From contig NZ_CP125295.1 in assembly GCF_030412785.1 (NCBI RefSeq), positions 310,001 through 374,000 on the forward strand: DNA of 64,000 bases, read 5' to 3'. Source of the DNA: Paraburkholderia sabiae. Lineage in GTDB: Bacteria > Pseudomonadota > Gammaproteobacteria > Burkholderiales > Burkholderiaceae. Below, piece after piece: positions 28,621-38,496 of this stretch (within the stretch, counting starts at the first letter, position 1; each line of letters opens with the position of its first letter). Position numbers and translations under genes: made by a program. The notes beneath the pieces were generated by a model. It ran no database searches. It was not told where the DNA came from and saw only the letters and a list, made by a program, of their open reading frames with translations.

Positions 28621-29385
28621 ATGAAGATTCGTCTCATACCGACGCTGCTGATTCTGATCGTCGTCGCCGTGACGGTGCGGCTTGGCTTCTGGCAGCGCGA
28701 TCGCGCGCATCAGAAGGAAGCCTTGGAGGCGCACATCACGCAGTTCGAAAATGCGCCCGCGCAGAACATCGGCGCCGCGCCGGTCGCGCTGAAGGACATC
28801 GAGTTTCATCGCGTGCGCGCAGTCGGACAGTTTATGCCGCAGCAAGTGGTGTACCTCGATAATCGCCCGTATAACGACCAGCCGGGCTTTTACGTGGTGA
28901 TGCCCTTTAAACTGCGCGACGGCGGCTACGTGCTGGTGAATCGCGGCTGGCTGCCGCGCAACATGAACGAGCGCACGACCATCGCGCCGTACGACACGCC
29001 GAAGGGCGAGGTCGAAATCGAAGGCATTGCGCGCGCCGACGCGACCCGTGCGTATGAACTCGGGCAGGGCGGCTCGGCCGCGCATCAGACGATTCGCCAG
29101 AACCTCGATGTCGCGTCGTTCGCGACTGAGACGGGCTTGCCGCTACAGCCGTTCGTGATCCAGCAGATCAACGACGACGGCGACAAGCTCGTGCGCGACT
29201 GGCCCGCGCCGACATCGGGTGTCGAACGCAATTACGGCTATATGTTCCAGTGGTGGGGCATGGCGTTCGCGGCTGTCGTATTCGGTCTGTACGCGGCGCG
29301 CCGCGGCGCGAAGAACGCGAAGCTGGTCGGCGACAAACGTCCCGAAAGCGACGCGGCCAACAACGGACAGGCGCCCCGCGCATAA
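28621..29385 (+). CDS. SURF1-family cytochrome oxidase assembly protein
   Basis: 254 residues with the SURF1 layout: N-terminal helix (LIPTLLILIVVAVTVRLGFWQ), a large periplasmic domain with YLDNRPYNDQPGFYVV and VLVNRGWLPR, and a C-terminal helix (YMFQWWGMAFAAVVFGLYAA). SURF1 helps insert heme a into subunit I. The last 25 residues are a polar tail. Confidence 0.92.
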   Translation: MKIRLIPTLLILIVVAVTVRLGFWQRDRAHQKEALEAHITQFENAPAQNIGAAPVALKDIEFHRVRAVGQFMPQQVVYLDNRPYNDQPGFYVVMPFKLRDGGYVLVNRGWLPRNMNERTTIAPYDTPKGEVEIEGIARADATRAYELGQGGSAAHQTIRQNLDVASFATETGLPLQPFVIQQINDDGDKLVRDWPAPTSGVERNYGYMFQWWGMAFAAVVFGLYAARRGAKNAKLVGDKRPESDAANNGQAPRA

Positions 29386-29455
29386 CAGGTCGCGCCTTGT
29401 TTGAGCGCGCGAAAGTAGCGCGATCGCAAGCGCCATCAAGGAAAGAGGATCACGA

Positions 29456-30145
29456 GTGTCGACGCACAATTCCCGTTCGCAGCAAACGCGGCAGCAAACG
29501 CAGCAGCAACCCGCGCAAGATGGGCAACGTGCCGTTCCGGGAAAGCCCGGCGGCAAAGGCAAAGGTTCGTGGCAGCGCGGCCGCTGGACACTGCTGCTGA
29601 TCGCGCTGGTCTGCGCGGCGCCCGTGATCGGGTCGTACTTCACGTATTACGTGATCAAGCCGAAAGGCGGCACGACCAGCTACGGCACGCTGATCAACCC
29701 GCAACGCCCGATTCCCGACGCGCTCGTCGTGACGGGCGAAGACGGCAAGCCGATGAAGCTCGCGTCGCTGCGCGGCCGCTGGCTGCTGATTTCCGTCGAC
29801 AGCAGCGCGTGCGACAAGCCTTGCGTGACGAAGCTGTACTTCATGCGCCAGGTGCGCGCGACGCAGGCGGGCGAGCGCGAGCGCATCGTCAACGTGTTTC
29901 TGCGCACGGACGCGGGCAAGGTGCCCGACATCGTCGATACCGCGTACAAGGACACCGACATGCTGATCGCCGATCCGAAGGAAGTGGCCGCCTGGCTGCC
30001 CGCCGACGACGGCACGCAAATCACCGACCATATCTACATGGTCGATCCGAGCGGCAATCTGATGATGCGGTTTCCGAAAGACGCAAACCCGACGAAGATC
30101 AAAGGCGACGTCACGAAACTGCTGAGAAATTCCGGTATCGGCTAA
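29456..30145 (+). CDS. SCO-like thioredoxin-fold membrane protein
   Basis: 229 residues. A Gln/Gly/Lys-rich cytoplasmic tail (1-43) precedes one helix (about 46-66). The periplasmic part resembles a thioredoxin fold: LRGRWLLISVDSSACDKPC gives a CxxxC spacing as in SCO copper chaperones, and DHIYMVDPSGNLMMRF near the C-terminus has the histidine in the place of the third SCO copper ligand. It sits between SURF1 and ctaA. Such proteins are usually annotated only as hypothetical transmembrane proteins; a copper or redox role is inference. Confidence 0.75.
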   Translation: MSTHNSRSQQTRQQTQQQPAQDGQRAVPGKPGGKGKGSWQRGRWTLLLIALVCAAPVIGSYFTYYVIKPKGGTTSYGTLINPQRPIPDALVVTGEDGKPMKLASLRGRWLLISVDSSACDKPCVTKLYFMRQVRATQAGERERIVNVFLRTDAGKVPDIVDTAYKDTDMLIADPKEVAAWLPADDGTQITDHIYMVDPSGNLMMRFPKDANPTKIKGDVTKLLRNSGIG

Positions 30146-30196
30146 AGTGCCCCGGGCACGTCAAAACGCGCTTCGAGGCGATAGAAGGAAAGATAG

Positions 30197-31306
30197 ATGT
30201 TCGTATTGCAACTGGGACTGATCGGGCTGTGCATTGCGCTGCTGCCGCTGTCGTACGTGTGGGTGAAAGCCGACGACAACAAGTTCCGCAAGCTGGTCTG
30301 GGTCACGACGTTCCTGACGCTGGATCTCGTGATGTTCGGCGGCTTCACGCGTCTGACGGATTCGGGTCTCGGCTGTCCCGACTGGCCGGGTTGCTATGGC
30401 ACGTCGTCGCCGTTCATCGCGCACGCGGCGATCAGCGCGGCGTATCAGGCGATGCCGTCGGGCCCTGTCAGCATGACCAAAGCGTGGATCGAGATGATTC
30501 ACCGTTACTTCGCGATGGCGATAGGCGTGCTGATCGTCGCGCAGACGATCATCGCGTGGGTCGCGCGCATCAAGCGCCGTCCGCTGCACGTGTCGCCGTG
30601 GTGGCCGACGTCGCTGCTGCTGCTGATTCTCGTGCAAGGCGCGTTCGGCGCCTGGACCGTGACGATGAAGCTGCAACCCGTGATCGTTACGACTCACCTG
30701 CTGCTCGGGCTCGCGCTGCTCGGCACGCTCGGCTGGCTCGCCGCGCGTCAGACGCCCGTGCCTGCGTATGAACCGGCGGCGTCGAACTGGCGTGCTGCCG
30801 CGCTGTTCGGCCTCGCGGTGCTGATCGTGCAGATCGCGCTCGGCGGCTGGGTCAGCACGAACTACGCCGTGCTCGCCTGCACCGACTTCCCGACCTGCAA
30901 CGGCCAGTGGATTCCGTCGATGGACTTCGGCCACGGCTTCCACCTGTGGCGTGCGCTGGGCATGACGGGCGACGGCGACGTGATCACGCAGGACGCGCTC
31001 GTCGCGATTCACTGGACGCATCGCACGTTTGCCTTCGTCGTGGTCGCGTATCTGCTCTGGTTCGCGCTGAAAATGCGCCGCTTCGAGTCGCTGCGGCGGC
31101 CCGCGAACGGCGTGCTGCTCGTGATCGTGATCCAGTTCATCACGGGTCTGTCGAACATCGTTTTGCAATGGCCTTTGCCCATTGCCGTCGCCCATAACGG
31201 CGGGGCCGCGATCCTGCTGCTTTTGCTCGTTATGTTAAACTTTCGAATCGCTTATAGCCGTCCCGGCCGCGCCGTTGTTCCCGCGCGCGACGCCGCGCCA
31301 GCGTGA
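30197..31306 (+). CDS. ctaA: Heme A synthase
   Basis: 369 residues with about eight helices in two homologous halves. Motifs are FGGFTRLTDSGLGCPDWPGC and WVSTNYAVLACTDFPTCNG, containing the paired cysteines, and the heme-ligand histidines in MIHRYFAMAIG, VTTHLLLG, IHWTHRTFAF and VAHNGGAAILL. It oxidises heme O to heme A. ctaB follows by 6 bp. Confidence 0.95.
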   Translation: MFVLQLGLIGLCIALLPLSYVWVKADDNKFRKLVWVTTFLTLDLVMFGGFTRLTDSGLGCPDWPGCYGTSSPFIAHAAISAAYQAMPSGPVSMTKAWIEMIHRYFAMAIGVLIVAQTIIAWVARIKRRPLHVSPWWPTSLLLLILVQGAFGAWTVTMKLQPVIVTTHLLLGLALLGTLGWLAARQTPVPAYEPAASNWRAAALFGLAVLIVQIALGGWVSTNYAVLACTDFPTCNGQWIPSMDFGHGFHLWRALGMTGDGDVITQDALVAIHWTHRTFAFVVVAYLLWFALKMRRFESLRRPANGVLLVIVIQFITGLSNIVLQWPLPIAVAHNGGAAILLLLLVMLNFRIAYSRPGRAVVPARDAAPA

Positions 31307-31312
31307 CTCTTC

Positions 31313-32218
31313 ATGGACAGCACAACTCTCCCTCATTCGCCCGGTAGCCGGATTTCTCAATACATTGCGCTGACGAAGCCGCGTGTCACGCAGCTCGCCG
31401 TATTCTGCGCAGTGATCGGCATGTTCCTGGCCACGCCCGGCATGGTGCCGTGGACGGTGCTGATCGGCGGCGCAGTCGGCATCTGGTTGCTGGCAGGCGC
31501 GGCCTTCGCGATCAACTGTCTCGTCGAACAGAAAGTCGACGCGAAAATGCGTCGCACCGCGTGGCGTCCGTCAGCGCGCGGCGAAATCACCACGTCGCAG
31601 ATCCTGCTGTTTTCGGCCGTGCTCGGCGGACTCGGCATGTGGACGCTCTACACGTTCACCAATGCGCTGACCATGTGGCTCACTATCGCCACTTTCGTTG
31701 GCTACGCGATCATCTACACGCTGCTGCTCAAGCCCTATACGCCGCAGAACATCGTGATCGGCGGCGCGTCGGGCGCGATGCCGCCGGCGCTCGGCTGGGC
31801 GGCCGTGACGGGCGCAGTGCCCGGCGACGCGTGGATTCTCGTGCTGATCATCTTCGTGTGGACGCCGCCGCATTTCTGGGCGCTCGCGCTGTATCGCCGC
31901 AAAGACTACGAAAACGCCGGCCTGCCGATGCTGCCCGTCACGCACGGTGAAGCCTACACGCGTCTTCATATCCTCCTGTACACGGTCATTCTGTTCGCCG
32001 TCACGCTGATGCCGTTCATCTCCGGCATGAGCGGAATCGTGTATCTGGCGTCGGCAGTTCTGTTGGGCGCCGTGTTCCTCGCGTATGCGTGGAAGATTTA
32101 TCGGGAATATTCTGACGACCTCGCGCGTAAAACCTTCCGTTACTCGATCGTTTATCTGTCGCTGCTGTTTGCGGCGCTGTTGATCGACCACTATTCGCGC
32201 GCCTTGATCGGCGCGTAA
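31313..32218 (+). CDS. ctaB: Protoheme IX farnesyltransferase (heme O synthase)
   Basis: 301-residue UbiA-superfamily prenyltransferase. First Asp-rich region: [19 protein letters not shown]; second: [16 protein letters not shown]. Family start [15 protein letters not shown] is clear. It attaches farnesyl to heme B, providing substrate for CtaA upstream. Seven to nine hydrophobic helices are visible. Confidence 0.96.
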   Translation: MDSTTLPHSPGSRISQYIALTKPRVTQLAVFCAVIGMFLATPGMVPWTVLIGGAVGIWLLAGAAFAINCLVEQKVDAKMRRTAWRPSARGEITTSQILLFSAVLGGLGMWTLYTFTNALTMWLTIATFVGYAIIYTLLLKPYTPQNIVIGGASGAMPPALGWAAVTGAVPGDAWILVLIIFVWTPPHFWALALYRRKDYENAGLPMLPVTHGEAYTRLHILLYTVILFAVTLMPFISGMSGIVYLASAVLLGAVFLAYAWKIYREYSDDLARKTFRYSIVYLSLLFAALLIDHYSRALIGA

Positions 32219-32222
32219 GACC

Positions 32223-32840
32223 ATGCTCACTCAACGGTTCGCGCGCGCGGCGCGCGTTGCTCTCGTCGCGTGCGCGCTCGGCGGCGCGGCGCTGATGTCG
32301 GGATGCGGGAAAGAACAGCCCGCGTTCACGAACGTCGATATCACGGGCAACAAGCAGTTCGGTACTGATTTTTCGCTGCCCGACTCGGGCGGCAAGACGC
32401 GCACGCTCGCAGATTACAAGGGCAAGGTCGTCGTGCTGTTCTTCGGCTATACGCATTGCCCGGACGTGTGTCCGACGACGATGGCCGAACTCTCGCAGGC
32501 GCTTCAGCAGTTGGGCCCGGAAGACGCGAAGCGCGTGCAGGTGCTGTTCGTCACTGTCGACCCGGAGCGCGATACGCCTGAACTGATGGCGCAATATGTT
32601 CCCGCGTTCAACCCGACCTTCGTCGGCTTGCGTCCTGCCGATCAGGAGCAGCTGACCAAAGTCACGAAGGACTTCCGCGTCTACTACGCGAAGGTGCCGG
32701 GCAAGACACCCGACAGCTACACGATGGATCACACCGCAGCCAGCTACGTGTTCGATACCGACGGCAAGCTGCGTCTGTTCGCGCGCGATGGCCAGGGTGC
32801 ATCGCCGTGGGTTCATGATCTCAAGCTGTTGCTTGGCTGA
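32223..32840 (+). CDS. SCO-family copper chaperone lipoprotein
   Basis: 205 residues with a lipobox-like MSGC near residue 26 and a thioredoxin fold. The copper motif is CPDVC in FFGYTHCPDVCPTTM, and the third ligand histidine is in YTMDHTAASYVFD. SCO proteins load or reduce the CuA site of subunit II. It ends the assembly unit and a terminator follows. Confidence 0.95.
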   Translation: MLTQRFARAARVALVACALGGAALMSGCGKEQPAFTNVDITGNKQFGTDFSLPDSGGKTRTLADYKGKVVVLFFGYTHCPDVCPTTMAELSQALQQLGPEDAKRVQVLFVTVDPERDTPELMAQYVPAFNPTFVGLRPADQEQLTKVTKDFRVYYAKVPGKTPDSYTMDHTAASYVFDTDGKLRLFARDGQGASPWVHDLKLLLG

Positions 32841-32880
32841 GCGATTAGCTTAAGAACGAACCGCGCTTCGAAACAAGAAA

Positions 32881-32912
32881 GGCTGCACGCATCGTGCAGC
32901 CTTTTCTTTTTT
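32881..32912 (+). terminator. Terminator of the oxidase assembly unit
   Basis: GGCTGCAC-N5-GTGCAGCC followed by TTTTCTTTTTTC. Confidence 0.88.
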
Positions 32913-32938
32913 CAAACCGCAAACTCTCAAACCTCACC

Positions 32939-33229
32939 TCATTCCGGCACTTTCAGATTCATTCCTGGCGCCATCCGCGTCGCCTTGAATTCCGTCACGT
33001 CATAGCGCGCGACCTTCTGCTGCGCGAACGGATCACTCGCGAGAATCTCGTCCAGCCTTGCTCGTTCGATACCTGCCGCGATGATCACGCCACCGTCGCG
33101 CGGCACTTTCGGCCCGGCCATGACGAACACGCCCGCATCGAACTGCCGCGCAAGGAACGCGCGATGCGCTTCCAGCGCGTCGTCCACGCGATCCAGCGAT
33201 GCCGTGTAGGTGAGGGAAACGACATACAT
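32939..33229 (-). CDS. YciI-family protein
   Basis: 96 residues starting MYVVSLTYTASLDRVDD. The conserved His/Asp pair of YciI proteins appears as LEAHRAFLARQFDAG and SDPFAQQKVARYDV. These small ferredoxin-like-fold proteins have few known reactions. The longer upstream reading was rejected since it overlaps the chemoreceptor promoter region and lacks family sequence. It is divergent from the chemoreceptor gene. Confidence 0.85.
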   Translation of the reverse strand: MYVVSLTYTASLDRVDDALEAHRAFLARQFDAGVFVMAGPKVPRDGGVIIAAGIERARLDEILASDPFAQQKVARYDVTEFKATRMAPGMNLKVPE

Positions 33230-33448
33230 AAGAAACCTCGCAAAAGGGATGAGCCGGATGGCATGCATATCGGCGTGTCCCGTCATTATCCGCGCATCTA
33301 ACGGCGATGTGTCCCTTACAGCCCGCCTCAAGTCAGCGCCTCGACGTGCCGTTATCCAGTAAGAGCAATCGTTTGCGCTGATCGCCTGCCGAGGCGGCGC
33401 GACGGATATGCCAAGGAAAGTAACACCACCACATGAGACCAACACAAC

Positions 33449-35236
33449 ATGAGTAGGATGAGTCTGAACCGCAAGCTGTGGTTATCGCTTGTGCTCGTAT
33501 GGCTGGGTTTGCTGGGCGTCGGATTGTGGAGCGCGGTTGAAACCCGTTCGACAATGCTCGACGAGCGCAAGGCAGGCATGGTGAATCTCGTCGATGCCGC
33601 GCAAGGCGTCGTGAACGGCTACTACGCGCTCGCGCAGTCCGGCAAGATGAGCGAGGCCGATGCGCAGCGCGACGCGCTCGCACGTCTCGCCACGATGCGC
33701 TACGGCGAATCGGGCTATCTGTTCGTGATGGATTCGAAGCCTGTCGTGCTGATGCACCCCACCTTGCCGCAGATGAACGGCAAAGCGGTCGGCGACTTCA
33801 AGGATCCGGACGGCAAACTGCTGTATGTATCGATCGTCGATGCAGCGAAGGCGACGGGCAAAGGCTTCGCCGAGTATCGCGGACGCCTGCCGCACAGCGA
33901 AGAAGCCGTGCCGAAAATCAGCTATGCGGTGCATTTCACGCCGTGGGACTGGAACATTGTGAGCGGCGTGTTCGTGCGCGACATCGACACCGCTTACTAC
34001 GCGAACCTGATCGAGCATTTCATCGTCGTGCTGGTGATCGGCGCGGTGATTTCGTTCGCGATGGTGCTGATCATCCGCAACGTGCGCGGCAGTCTCGGCG
34101 GCGAGCCGCAGGATGCAGCGAAGCTCGCGGCGCGCATTGCAACGGGCGATCTCACGCAGATCGTGCCCGTGCGCGCGAACGATTCAACCAGCATGATGGC
34201 CGCGATGAACGAGATGCAAAGCCGTCTGCAGCGTGCGATCGGCGAGATTCGCCAGTCGGCGGAATCGATCGCGTCGGCGACGCACGAGATTGCCGCGGGT
34301 AACGGCGATCTGTCGCAGCGCACCGAGCAGCAGGCCGCGTCGCTGCAGGAAACGGCCGCGAGCATGGAAGAGCTGACGGCGACCGTCAAGCAGAACGCCG
34401 ACAACGCGCGCCAGGCGAGCGGCCTCGCGAACAACGCATCGGAAATCGCGACGAAGGGCAACGAGGTCGTGAGCCGCGTGATCAGCACGATGACGGAGAT
34501 CAACGATAGCTCGCGTCAGATCTCGGACATCATCGGCGTGATCGAGGGCATTGCGTTCCAGACTAACATTCTCGCGCTGAACGCGGCCGTCGAAGCGGCA
34601 CGCGCCGGCGAGCAGGGCCGTGGATTCGCGGTCGTCGCAGGCGAAGTGCGCAGCCTCGCGCAACGCTCGGCGACGGCGGCGAAGGAAATCAAACAGCTGA
34701 TCGGCGATTCCGTCGAGCGCGTCAACAACGGCTACACGCTCGTCGAGCAGGCCGGTACGACGATGAGCGAGATCATGCAGGCCGTGCGTCGCGTGACGGA
34801 CATCATGGGCGAGATCGCGGCGGCGTCGGAAGAACAGAGCAGCGGCATTTCGCAAGTCGGCCGTGCGGTCACGCAGATGGACGAGGTCACGCAGCAGAAT
34901 GCGGCGCTCGTCGAACAGGCTGCGGCGGCTGCGGCATCGCTGCAGGATCAGGCGACGCGTCTGCGTCAGACGATCGGCACGTTCCGTGTGAGTGGCTCGG
35001 ATGCCGTCGTGACACCGGCTCCCGTGCGGACCGTCGCCAGCAAGGTTGTACCGAAGCCGGCGCCGAAGGCGCACGTGGAACCTGCGGCAGTTCAAACGAC
35101 CCACGCGCAGCACGAGCCCGTGATGCGACCTGCTGCGCGCGAAGAGCACGCGGCACCGCCCGCCGCTCGCAAGCCGGCAGCCGCGCCGCGCACGCCTGCA
35201 CCGAAGTCATCCGACGACGACTGGACGACCTTCTGA
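33449..35236 (+). CDS. Methyl-accepting chemotaxis protein with single Cache sensor
   Basis: 595 residues: helix (about 10-29), periplasmic sCache_2-like sensor (about 35-190, with [12 protein letters not shown] and [21 protein letters not shown]), second helix (190-212), HAMP, then the signalling coiled coil with the hairpin tip [36 protein letters not shown] Pro/Ala-rich linker ends in DDDWTTF, which resembles the xWxxF pentapeptide that tethers CheR/CheB. The ligand is unknown; sCache_2 sensors often bind small organic acids. ATG 33458 is a possible alternative start. Confidence 0.93.
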   Translation: MSRMSLNRKLWLSLVLVWLGLLGVGLWSAVETRSTMLDERKAGMVNLVDAAQGVVNGYYALAQSGKMSEADAQRDALARLATMRYGESGYLFVMDSKPVVLMHPTLPQMNGKAVGDFKDPDGKLLYVSIVDAAKATGKGFAEYRGRLPHSEEAVPKISYAVHFTPWDWNIVSGVFVRDIDTAYYANLIEHFIVVLVIGAVISFAMVLIIRNVRGSLGGEPQDAAKLAARIATGDLTQIVPVRANDSTSMMAAMNEMQSRLQRAIGEIRQSAESIASATHEIAAGNGDLSQRTEQQAASLQETAASMEELTATVKQNADNARQASGLANNASEIATKGNEVVSRVISTMTEINDSSRQISDIIGVIEGIAFQTNILALNAAVEAARAGEQGRGFAVVAGEVRSLAQRSATAAKEIKQLIGDSVERVNNGYTLVEQAGTTMSEIMQAVRRVTDIMGEIAAASEEQSSGISQVGRAVTQMDEVTQQNAALVEQAAAAAASLQDQATRLRQTIGTFRVSGSDAVVTPAPVRTVASKVVPKPAPKAHVEPAAVQTTHAQHEPVMRPAAREEHAAPPAARKPAAAPRTPAPKSSDDDWTTF

Positions 35237-35243
35237 TAGCTCC

Positions 35244-36062
35244 TTAACCGATCGCGAGTCCGTTCCCGGTCTGTTGGATGTGTTGCAACGTCGGGTCGGA
35301 TTCGTGAATCACGAGTATGTCGATTCCGAAGTCGAACGAACGATAGCCAAGCTCCAGCAGAAAAGTCTCAATAGAAGCGCGATCGGACTTGATCATTTCG
35401 ATCAGCATGACGGGGAGATGCCGTTCGAGCACCGTGCGTCCCCCGCGCAACACGTCGAGCTCCATCCCTTCGACATCGAGTTTCAGAAAGTCCAGACGAT
35501 CGAGTTCCAGCGACGGCAGATCGACCACGGGCACCTTGGCGCCGTGGTTTGCGTCGTACGAAATGTGCTGGCCGATGGACTCGGTGTTCTCTCTCTGACG
35601 CAGTTCCAGGCTGCCGAAGCTCGCGGGCCGCATGTAGTCCGGCCGCGGCACGATCATGTCGCCGCATCGCTCACCCAGTGCCGCGAGACGCGCCCTTGCG
35701 TTGAGGCAGTTATTGAGCGCGATGTTGCCCGCCAGTGCATAGAAGACGATTTCCTGCGCTTCGAACGCATGCACCTGTCCCCAACCGTACATATGCCGCG
35801 ACCATTCGATCGTGTGCACGCCGATGTTAGCGCCGCCGTCGATCGCGACCACACCGTCGCCGAAGTGATGGCGGCGCAGATCGAGAATCATGCGCGCGAG
35901 GTTGATTTCATTGATGTCGAACTGCGACGCAGTGAGCAGCTGAAAGCCGACGCCGAACGTCGTGCCGTCCTCCTTGAAGGCGAAGTCGTTGCGGTTGACG
36001 ATCATATTGCCGTGGTTGGTCGAGGCAAGAACGTAGGCGATGGGGCGAGCGGGAAATGACAT
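35244..36062 (-). CDS. FkbM-family methyltransferase
   Basis: 272 residues with the FkbM SAM-binding segment AIDGGANIGVHTIEWSRHM followed by HAFEAQEIVFYALAGN. The distal motif LDFLKLDVEGMELDVLRGG is also typical. FkbM enzymes methylate glycan or polyketide hydroxyls, but no sugar or polyketide genes lie nearby, so the substrate cannot be named. It is convergent with the chemoreceptor (7 bp gap). Confidence 0.85.
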   Translation of the reverse strand: MSFPARPIAYVLASTNHGNMIVNRNDFAFKEDGTTFGVGFQLLTASQFDINEINLARMILDLRRHHFGDGVVAIDGGANIGVHTIEWSRHMYGWGQVHAFEAQEIVFYALAGNIALNNCLNARARLAALGERCGDMIVPRPDYMRPASFGSLELRQRENTESIGQHISYDANHGAKVPVVDLPSLELDRLDFLKLDVEGMELDVLRGGRTVLERHLPVMLIEMIKSDRASIETFLLELGYRSFDFGIDILVIHESDPTLQHIQQTGNGLAIG

Positions 36063-36395
36063 GAGTGTCTGCGTATGCGTTGATGGAGTGATGTCCCGCG
36101 GCGTTCGCGGGTGAGGAAGTCCGGCTGATCGGTGCGCGTTCGGACATCCACTATCTTAAAAATGCGGCGCAGATTCCCGTATAGGACGGCTCTGAAAACG
36201 CTCGCGCTCCGATGCATCACGTTGTGAGGTATGGCGCGGGGCCGCGCCGGGAAACGCGCATACCCATATGCGAACCCTGTATTTCACATCGACGCGAGCC
36301 TGTGAGACCATCTACGGCTCGACGCATGACGGGCAATTCAAGAACGTCCGCCGTCGATCTACGAATCTGAAACAAGGCAGTCAAGAGAGAATCAC
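36063..36395. other. Gap between FkbM gene and metQ-like gene
   Basis: 333 bp upstream of both divergent genes. It contains two perfect small hairpins, GGCGCGG-GG-CCGCGCC (36233-36248) and CGCATA-CCCA-TATGCG (36257-36272), and no convincing ORF. I see no SAM riboswitch or MetJ-like repeats. Confidence 0.45.
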
Positions 36396-37208
36396 ATGCA
36401 GCGCAGAACACTCATCAAGGTTTTTTCCGCAGCGCTCGCTTCGGCGGCACTCGTCACGAGCTTCGGCGCACACGCCGACGACAAGGTCATCAAGGTCGGC
36501 ACGATCAGCGGCCCCGACGCGCAAATCTGGTCGGTTGTGCAGAAGGTCGCGAAGCGCGAAGGCCTCAACGTGAAGGTCGTCGAGTTCAACGACTACGTGC
36601 AGCCGAATGCCGCACTCGATGCCGGCGATCTCGACGCGAACAGCTTCCAGCATCAGCCGTATCTCGACAGCCAGGTGAAGCAGCGCGGCTACAAGATCGT
36701 CAATGCGGGCCTGACGTATATCTCGCCGCTCGGTGTCTATTCGAAGAAGCTCAAGTCGCTGAAGGATCTGCCGCAAGGCGCGAAGGTCGCAGTGCCGAAC
36801 GATCCGTCGAATGAAAACCGCGCGCTGCTGCTGTTGCAGGCGCAAGGCGTGATCAAGCTGAAGGCGGGCGCGGGCACGAACGGCGGCACCGCGACGCCGC
36901 TCGACGTCGCTGAGAATCCGAAGAAGGTGAAGCTGGTCGAACTCGATGCCGCGCAACTGCCGCGTTCGCTGTCGGATGTCGACGCCGCGGCGATCAACAC
37001 GAACTACGCGCTGGCAGCCGGCCTGCAGCCGACCAAAGACGCGATCGCGCTCGAAGACGTGCACAGTCCGTACGCGAACCTGATCGCCGTGCGCGCGAAG
37101 GACAAGGACCAGCCGTGGGTGAAGAAGCTGGTTGCCGCGTATCAGTCGGAAGACGTTCGCCAGTTCATCAAGACGGAGTTCAAGGGTTCCGTCGTGCCGT
37201 CGTTCTGA
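36396..37208 (+). CDS. MetQ/NlpA-family substrate-binding protein, unlinked to permease
   Basis: 270 residues with a signal peptide (cleavage near AHA-DD, residue 27) and no lipobox cysteine. The MetQ/NlpA core is clear: VIKVGTISGPDAQIWSVVQ, DANSFQHQPYLDSQ, KVAVPNDPSNENRALLLLQ and AINTNYALAAGL. These proteins bind methionine or related amino acids for MetNI importers. No metN or metI is adjacent; a strong terminator follows. GCAGTCAAGAGAG precedes the ATG. Confidence 0.92.
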   Translation: MQRRTLIKVFSAALASAALVTSFGAHADDKVIKVGTISGPDAQIWSVVQKVAKREGLNVKVVEFNDYVQPNAALDAGDLDANSFQHQPYLDSQVKQRGYKIVNAGLTYISPLGVYSKKLKSLKDLPQGAKVAVPNDPSNENRALLLLQAQGVIKLKAGAGTNGGTATPLDVAENPKKVKLVELDAAQLPRSLSDVDAAAINTNYALAAGLQPTKDAIALEDVHSPYANLIAVRAKDKDQPWVKKLVAAYQSEDVRQFIKTEFKGSVVPSF

Positions 37209-37238
37209 GCGGCACGAACTGACCACTCGATGTGAAAA

Positions 37239-37266
37239 GCGCCACGGGAAACCGTGGCGCTTTTTT
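37239..37266 (+). terminator. Terminator after metQ-like gene
   Basis: GCGCCACGG, loop GAAA, CCGTGGCGC, then six T. Confidence 0.92.
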
Positions 37267-37293
37267 GTTTGCGACGTTAGAAGCGAAGCGCGT

Positions 37294-38217
37294 CTACATC
37301 CCGCGCTCCCACCGTTCGATGACGAGATCGCGCCCGAAGCGCCGCTCCGGTGCCGCCGCAAGCAGCGCGAAACCGGCTTGCGTGAAAAGCCGACGCGCTT
37401 CGTCGAGCGAGCTTTCGCCTTCGACGGACAACGTGCGGTATCCCGCCCGCTTCGCAAAGCGCACGCATTCGTTGATCAGCTGCGTACCGATGCCGAGCCG
37501 CCGCACGTCCGGTTCGACGTACAGCATATGAACGTTCGCCTGCGCGTCGGCGGCGCTCGTCACCAGCGCCGATCCGACGATCAGCCCATCCTGTTCCGCG
37601 ACCCAGCAGTTTTCGCGCTGCACGTCGTGTCCTTGCGCGAAGCGCGCGGCCTGCTGCGCGAGCAGCGCTTCGAACGTGTGATCCCAGCCGTGCGCCTGCG
37701 CGAACAACTGCGCCTGGCGCGACACCAGCAAACCATATTCGCCCGCACGCGGCGCCCGCAACGTGACGATGCTGTGCCGTGGACGCTCGTCGAGCAGCCG
37801 CTCGATCAGCTTCATCGCGGCGATCAGCTGATCCTGCGAGTGCGGCGCGAGCCGCGCGAGCACGGCGACGACTTCGTCGATCGCGGCGGCGTCGAGCGGC
37901 CGATACGCGGCGAGTCCCGTCTCCGTCAGCGAAACCAGCGACTGGCGCGCGTCGATTTCGGACGGCTTCCGCGAAATCAGATTGCGTCGCTCGAAGCTCG
38001 CGAGCAGCCGGCTCAGATAACCGCTGTCGATGCCGAGGTCGCGCGCGAGCGCCGCAGCCGTCTGATGCTGGCTGCGCGACAGCTCGTGCATCACGCGCAC
38101 TTCCGTCAGCGAAAACGGGCTCTTCTGCAGATGTTCGTGCAGTGCCCCGATGTGCTGCGTGTAAAAGCGGTTGAAGTGGCGGACCTGTTCCGCCCGGGCT
38201 ATGTCGGGATCGTTCAC
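37294..38217 (-). CDS. MarR-type HTH/GNAT acetyltransferase fusion
   Basis: 307 residues. The N-terminal 145 residues form a MarR-type winged helix (LTEVRVMHELSRS, AAALARDLGIDSGYLSRLLASFERRNLI). The C-terminal half is a GNAT acetyltransferase: HMLYVEPDVRRLGIGTQLINECVRFAKRAGYRTLSV contains the acetyl-CoA pyrophosphate loop RRLGIGT. Such bifunctional proteins are known but their targets are mostly unknown. It is divergent from the nag regulator. Confidence 0.92.
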   Translation of the reverse strand: MNDPDIARAEQVRHFNRFYTQHIGALHEHLQKSPFSLTEVRVMHELSRSQHQTAAALARDLGIDSGYLSRLLASFERRNLISRKPSEIDARQSLVSLTETGLAAYRPLDAAAIDEVVAVLARLAPHSQDQLIAAMKLIERLLDERPRHSIVTLRAPRAGEYGLLVSRQAQLFAQAHGWDHTFEALLAQQAARFAQGHDVQRENCWVAEQDGLIVGSALVTSAADAQANVHMLYVEPDVRRLGIGTQLINECVRFAKRAGYRTLSVEGESSLDEARRLFTQAGFALLAAAPERRFGRDLVIERWERGM

Positions 38218-38373
38218 CTTGTCCGTTCCCCGTATTCGACTGTCATTCGGTCACCAAGCTCTGTTGTTTCCATCGAGTGATCGCGCGCGAATTTCGAAGT
38301 TTGCACCAGATTGTTAATAAAGAGGTATGACATTTGCGGGTTAACGCACGTAACTTGACAGACCATTTGGGAG

Positions 38374-38393
38374 GACCAGTTCGTCGACTGGTC
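38374..38393. promoter_or_regulatory. Distal GntR operator
   Basis: GACCAGT-TCGTCG-ACTGGTC, perfect 7-bp arms around six bases, same core as the promoter-proximal operator 123 bp downstream. Confidence 0.7.
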
Positions 38394-38496
38394 TCAAATA
38401 CGGGTATGCCCTAATGCCAGCCGTCTGTCAGTTGGAAACCGCTTAATTCGGGAAATGTCTTTCAGATCAATGGCTTGTGCGACGTATACCAGCCGG

